24,333 bases of DNA, taken from Bacteroidales bacterium (GTDB taxonomy: Bacteria > Bacteroidota > Bacteroidia > Bacteroidales > P3). The stretch lies in assembly GCA_031286005.1 (NCBI GenBank), contig JAITVC010000170.1, forward strand, positions 1 to 24,333, given 5' to 3'. Numbering within the stretch: the first letter of the stretch is position 1; each line of letters begins with the position of its first letter. The notes under the pieces are model-generated. The model saw nothing but the letters and a program-made list of their open reading frames with translations, was not told where the DNA came from and did no database searches. Positions 23,232 through 24,333 of the stretch are shown here, piece by piece. The position numbers were made by a program, and so were the translations under genes.

Positions 23232-23873
23232 CTATTCATCTGCGATTGTTAGGTTGCAGATGGGGTGGCTTGTGGCTACTTGTTTGCCGTCTTCGGAGAT
23301 GAAGCCGATGTAGGCGTGGATGGTGTCGCCAGTCCAGTGGGCTACGTTGAGTAGCAGCTCTCGCTCTTCTCTGTCGACTTGGTCGTAGATGAGCATGGTT
23401 TGGTTTTTGGCGGGGTTGATGAGTGCGAAGAGGAGTTTGTCTGTTTCTTTTGCTTCGCCTATTCCGCTGTTGTCTTCCCATGAGAGGTGGATTTTGCCCT
23501 CTTTGACCTCGATTGCGGGGTTTTGCACGGGTGGCAGGTTTCCGACTGAGATGAGCAGTTTTTCGTAGTCGACTTGGAAGTTTGGATGGTTTCCTTTGAT
23601 TACGTTTTCGAGGGTGTAGGCTGTTGCGGCGTTGTAGGCGGAACGTCCGTTGGTGTAGAGTTTCCAACCGAGCCTAAGGATTGGCACGAGAGTTTTGAGT
23701 ACACCTACTACTGTTGCGAACTTGTCGCGCTGTTGGGTTTGTGCTGCTGTTTTCGGATTTTTCACTTTTAGCGGAAAAGCACGCATGTAGCTAATTTCTT
23801 TCCAACTTGAGCCGATAACAGCTCCAACTTTGCCTGAGAATCCACCGAGGATTCCTTGTTTGATTTGTCCCAT
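23232..23873 (-). CDS. DUF6266 family protein
   Basis: A 213-aa protein beginning MGQIKQGILGGFSGKVGAVIGSSWKEISYMRAFP, the conserved N-terminal block of DUF6266, followed by NPKTAAQTQQRDKFATVVGVLKTLVPILRLGWKLY and a C-terminal beta-rich half with HLSWEDNSGIGEAKETDKLLFALIN. The family is widespread in Bacteroidota and has no known function; no signal peptide or transmembrane helix is evident. The ATG at 23873 is chosen because it is where the family starts and because a TACCTTTG promoter lies at 23989-23996 inside the upstream open frame. The leader of about 110 nt carries an 11-bp-period repeat. The gene and leader lie between two 22-bp direct repeats, a hint of movement as a unit. Confidence 0.85.
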   Translation of the reverse strand: MGQIKQGILGGFSGKVGAVIGSSWKEISYMRAFPLKVKNPKTAAQTQQRDKFATVVGVLKTLVPILRLGWKLYTNGRSAYNAATAYTLENVIKGNHPNFQVDYEKLLISVGNLPPVQNPAIEVKEGKIHLSWEDNSGIGEAKETDKLLFALINPAKNQTMLIYDQVDREERELLLNVAHWTGDTIHAYIGFISEDGKQVATSHPICNLTIADE

Positions 23874-23908
23874 GATTTTAATTTTTTTTGGGTTAAACAT
23901 TAATTTTT

Positions 23909-23963
23909 TTACCGGACTTTTACCGGAGTTGATACGGACTTGGTGCGGACTTGATACGGCCGA
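23909..23963 (-). repeat. 11-bp-period repeat in the DUF6266 leader
   Basis: On the plus strand the units start at 23909, 23920, 23931, 23942 and 23953. Read on the minus strand they match AAGTCCGNAYC (for example AAGTCCGCACC, AAGTCCGTATC), the same unit and orientation relative to the gene as at 6950-6993. Here the repeat lies downstream of the promoter, so it is transcribed into the leader. Confidence 0.78.
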
Positions 23964-23988
23964 TGTGAGTACGAACTGAATCCGAGTG

Positions 23989-23996
23989 CAAAGGTA
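23989..23996 (-). promoter_or_regulatory. Promoter -7 box for DUF6266
   Basis: The minus strand reads TACCTTTG, matching TAnnTTTG, 115 nt upstream of the ATG at 23873. Three TTTGC motifs exactly 10 bp apart (24033, 24043, 24053) lie upstream of it. Confidence 0.6.
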
Positions 23997-24071
23997 GGGG
24001 GTTATTTTGGATTGTTGGGGGGATTGACGTTGTTTGCTTCGATTTGCTTTAGTTTGCGTTGGGTTGCCGTT

Positions 24072-24102
24072 TTCTCGCACCGTCTGTAAGACGGCGCGAG
24101 AA
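24072..24102. repeat. Strong GC-rich hairpin upstream of the DUF6266 promoter
   Basis: TTCTCGC (24072-24078) pairs with GCGAGAA (24096-24102), and CCGTCT (24080-24085) with AGACGG (24089-24094), with one A/C mismatch and a GTA loop. There is no T-run on either side. It stands out as GC-rich in an AT-rich gap and may be a repeat or a terminator for transcription entering from the right. Confidence 0.65.
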
Positions 24103-24109
24103 GTGAATA

Positions 24110-24131
24110 GTGATTAATGAAAAGTGATTAG
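24110..24131. repeat. Second copy of the 22-bp direct repeat flanking DUF6266
   Basis: It matches 23171-23192 at 21 of 22 positions, in the same orientation, 939 bp away. The sequence is low complexity (GTGATTAAT and AAAAGTGATTAG), so the match is suggestive rather than conclusive. Confidence 0.65.
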
Positions 24132-24172
24132 TTAATTGTGGAAAATGGATAGTTATTTATTATAACTAATTG

Positions 24173-24192
24173 ATATATATATATATATATAT
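24173..24192. repeat. (AT)10 microsatellite
   Basis: Ten uninterrupted AT dinucleotides in the gap upstream of the promoter at 24247-24254. Their length could vary between strains. Confidence 0.9.
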
Positions 24193-24205
24193 GATTTTGC
24201 ATGTA

Positions 24206-24254
24206 AAATTTTTCATGAAAAATTTGGTAGATTCAAAAATTTTTCTTAACTTTG
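24206..24254 (+). promoter_or_regulatory. Promoter with overlapping 20-bp palindrome, reading out of the right edge
   Basis: The -7 box TAACTTTG is at 24247-24254 and a TTTG at 24223-24226 sits at the -33 position, 20 bp away, so both Bacteroidota consensus elements are present. A perfect palindrome, AAATTTTTCATGAAAAATTT (24206-24225), overlaps the -33 box and is a plausible operator. The transcript would run through an A-rich leader (24260-24333) to a gene beyond the window. Confidence 0.7.
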
Positions 24255-24333
24255 TGGCGTTACTTATTTCAATTAGTAAATAACAAAGAAAACAGACAAA
24301 CAAAAAACAACAAAACTAAAAAACTCATCACCC

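Noticed and set aside
23874..24080. Longer N terminus for the DUF6266 protein
   Set aside because: It would run through a TACCTTTG promoter and the 11-bp repeat, and the family starts at MGQIKQG.
24140..24205. Replication origin suggested by AT-richness and (AT)10
   Set aside because: No DnaA-box cluster and no dnaA, dnaN or replication gene nearby.
1..24333. Insertion sequences, integrases or phage genes
   Set aside because: No transposase, integrase or structural phage protein was recognised in any frame; the mobile signals are limited to short repeats.

Overview
The window looks like a chromosomal segment from a member of Bacteroidota, most likely order Bacteroidales; the genus cannot be read from the sequence. 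Most gene starts are preceded by the Bacteroidota -7 promoter element TAnnTTTG, usually as TATCTTTG, and Shine-Dalgarno sequences are mostly absent. One protein ends in a type IX secretion (T9SS) C-terminal sorting domain. DUF4294, DUF6266, a PPi-dependent phosphofructokinase and a NatA/NatB-type ABC pair fit the same lineage. I see no rRNA, tRNA, CRISPR array, insertion sequence or prophage.

Layout, left to right. (1) 1-2230 (+): 3' part of a dipeptidyl-peptidase IV-type S9 peptidase and queA, 2 nt apart. (2) 2213-4031 (-): a secreted thioredoxin-fold protein, then a 52-aa ribbon-helix-helix protein downstream of an SPFH/band-7 membrane protein. (3) 4402-6889 (+): a DUF2264 protein and a GH88 unsaturated glucuronyl hydrolase, both exported, a small acidic-glycan module. 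(4) 7061-8693 (+): an exported C1 (PepC-like) peptidase and recX. (5) 8703-9311 (-): exported DUF4294 protein. (6) 9439-11681 (+): ABC ATPase and permease with an ATGA overlap. (7) 11819-15271 (-): pruA followed by a GT-C-like polytopic membrane protein. (8) 15355-15975 (-): DUF975 membrane protein. (9) 16290-18457 (+): PPi-dependent phosphofructokinase and a free methionine-R-sulfoxide reductase. (10) 18809-19495 (-): membrane-anchored ComEA-like helix-hairpin-helix protein. (11) 19610-20464 (+): miaA. (12) 20442-23118 (-): PASTA-domain membrane protein and a T9SS-exported protein. (13) 23232-23873 (-): DUF6266 protein. (14) 24247-24254: a promoter firing out of the right edge.

The genes are mostly housekeeping: tRNA anticodon-loop modification (queA, miaA), proline/glutamate and PPi-linked carbon metabolism, envelope proteins, proteolysis. 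What stands out is the density of short repeats between, and once inside, the genes. queA carries an insertion-like 105-bp segment flanked by 7-bp direct repeats that keeps the frame. A perfect 7 x 42-bp tandem array and a degenerate 2 x 42-bp array each sit between convergent genes. An 11-bp-period element precedes two unrelated genes in the same orientation. An AT-rich repeat family recurs in intergenic regions and in queA, and the DUF6266 gene lies between two near-identical 22-bp direct repeats. These repeats, rather than any protein operon, are the most likely place for something undescribed.
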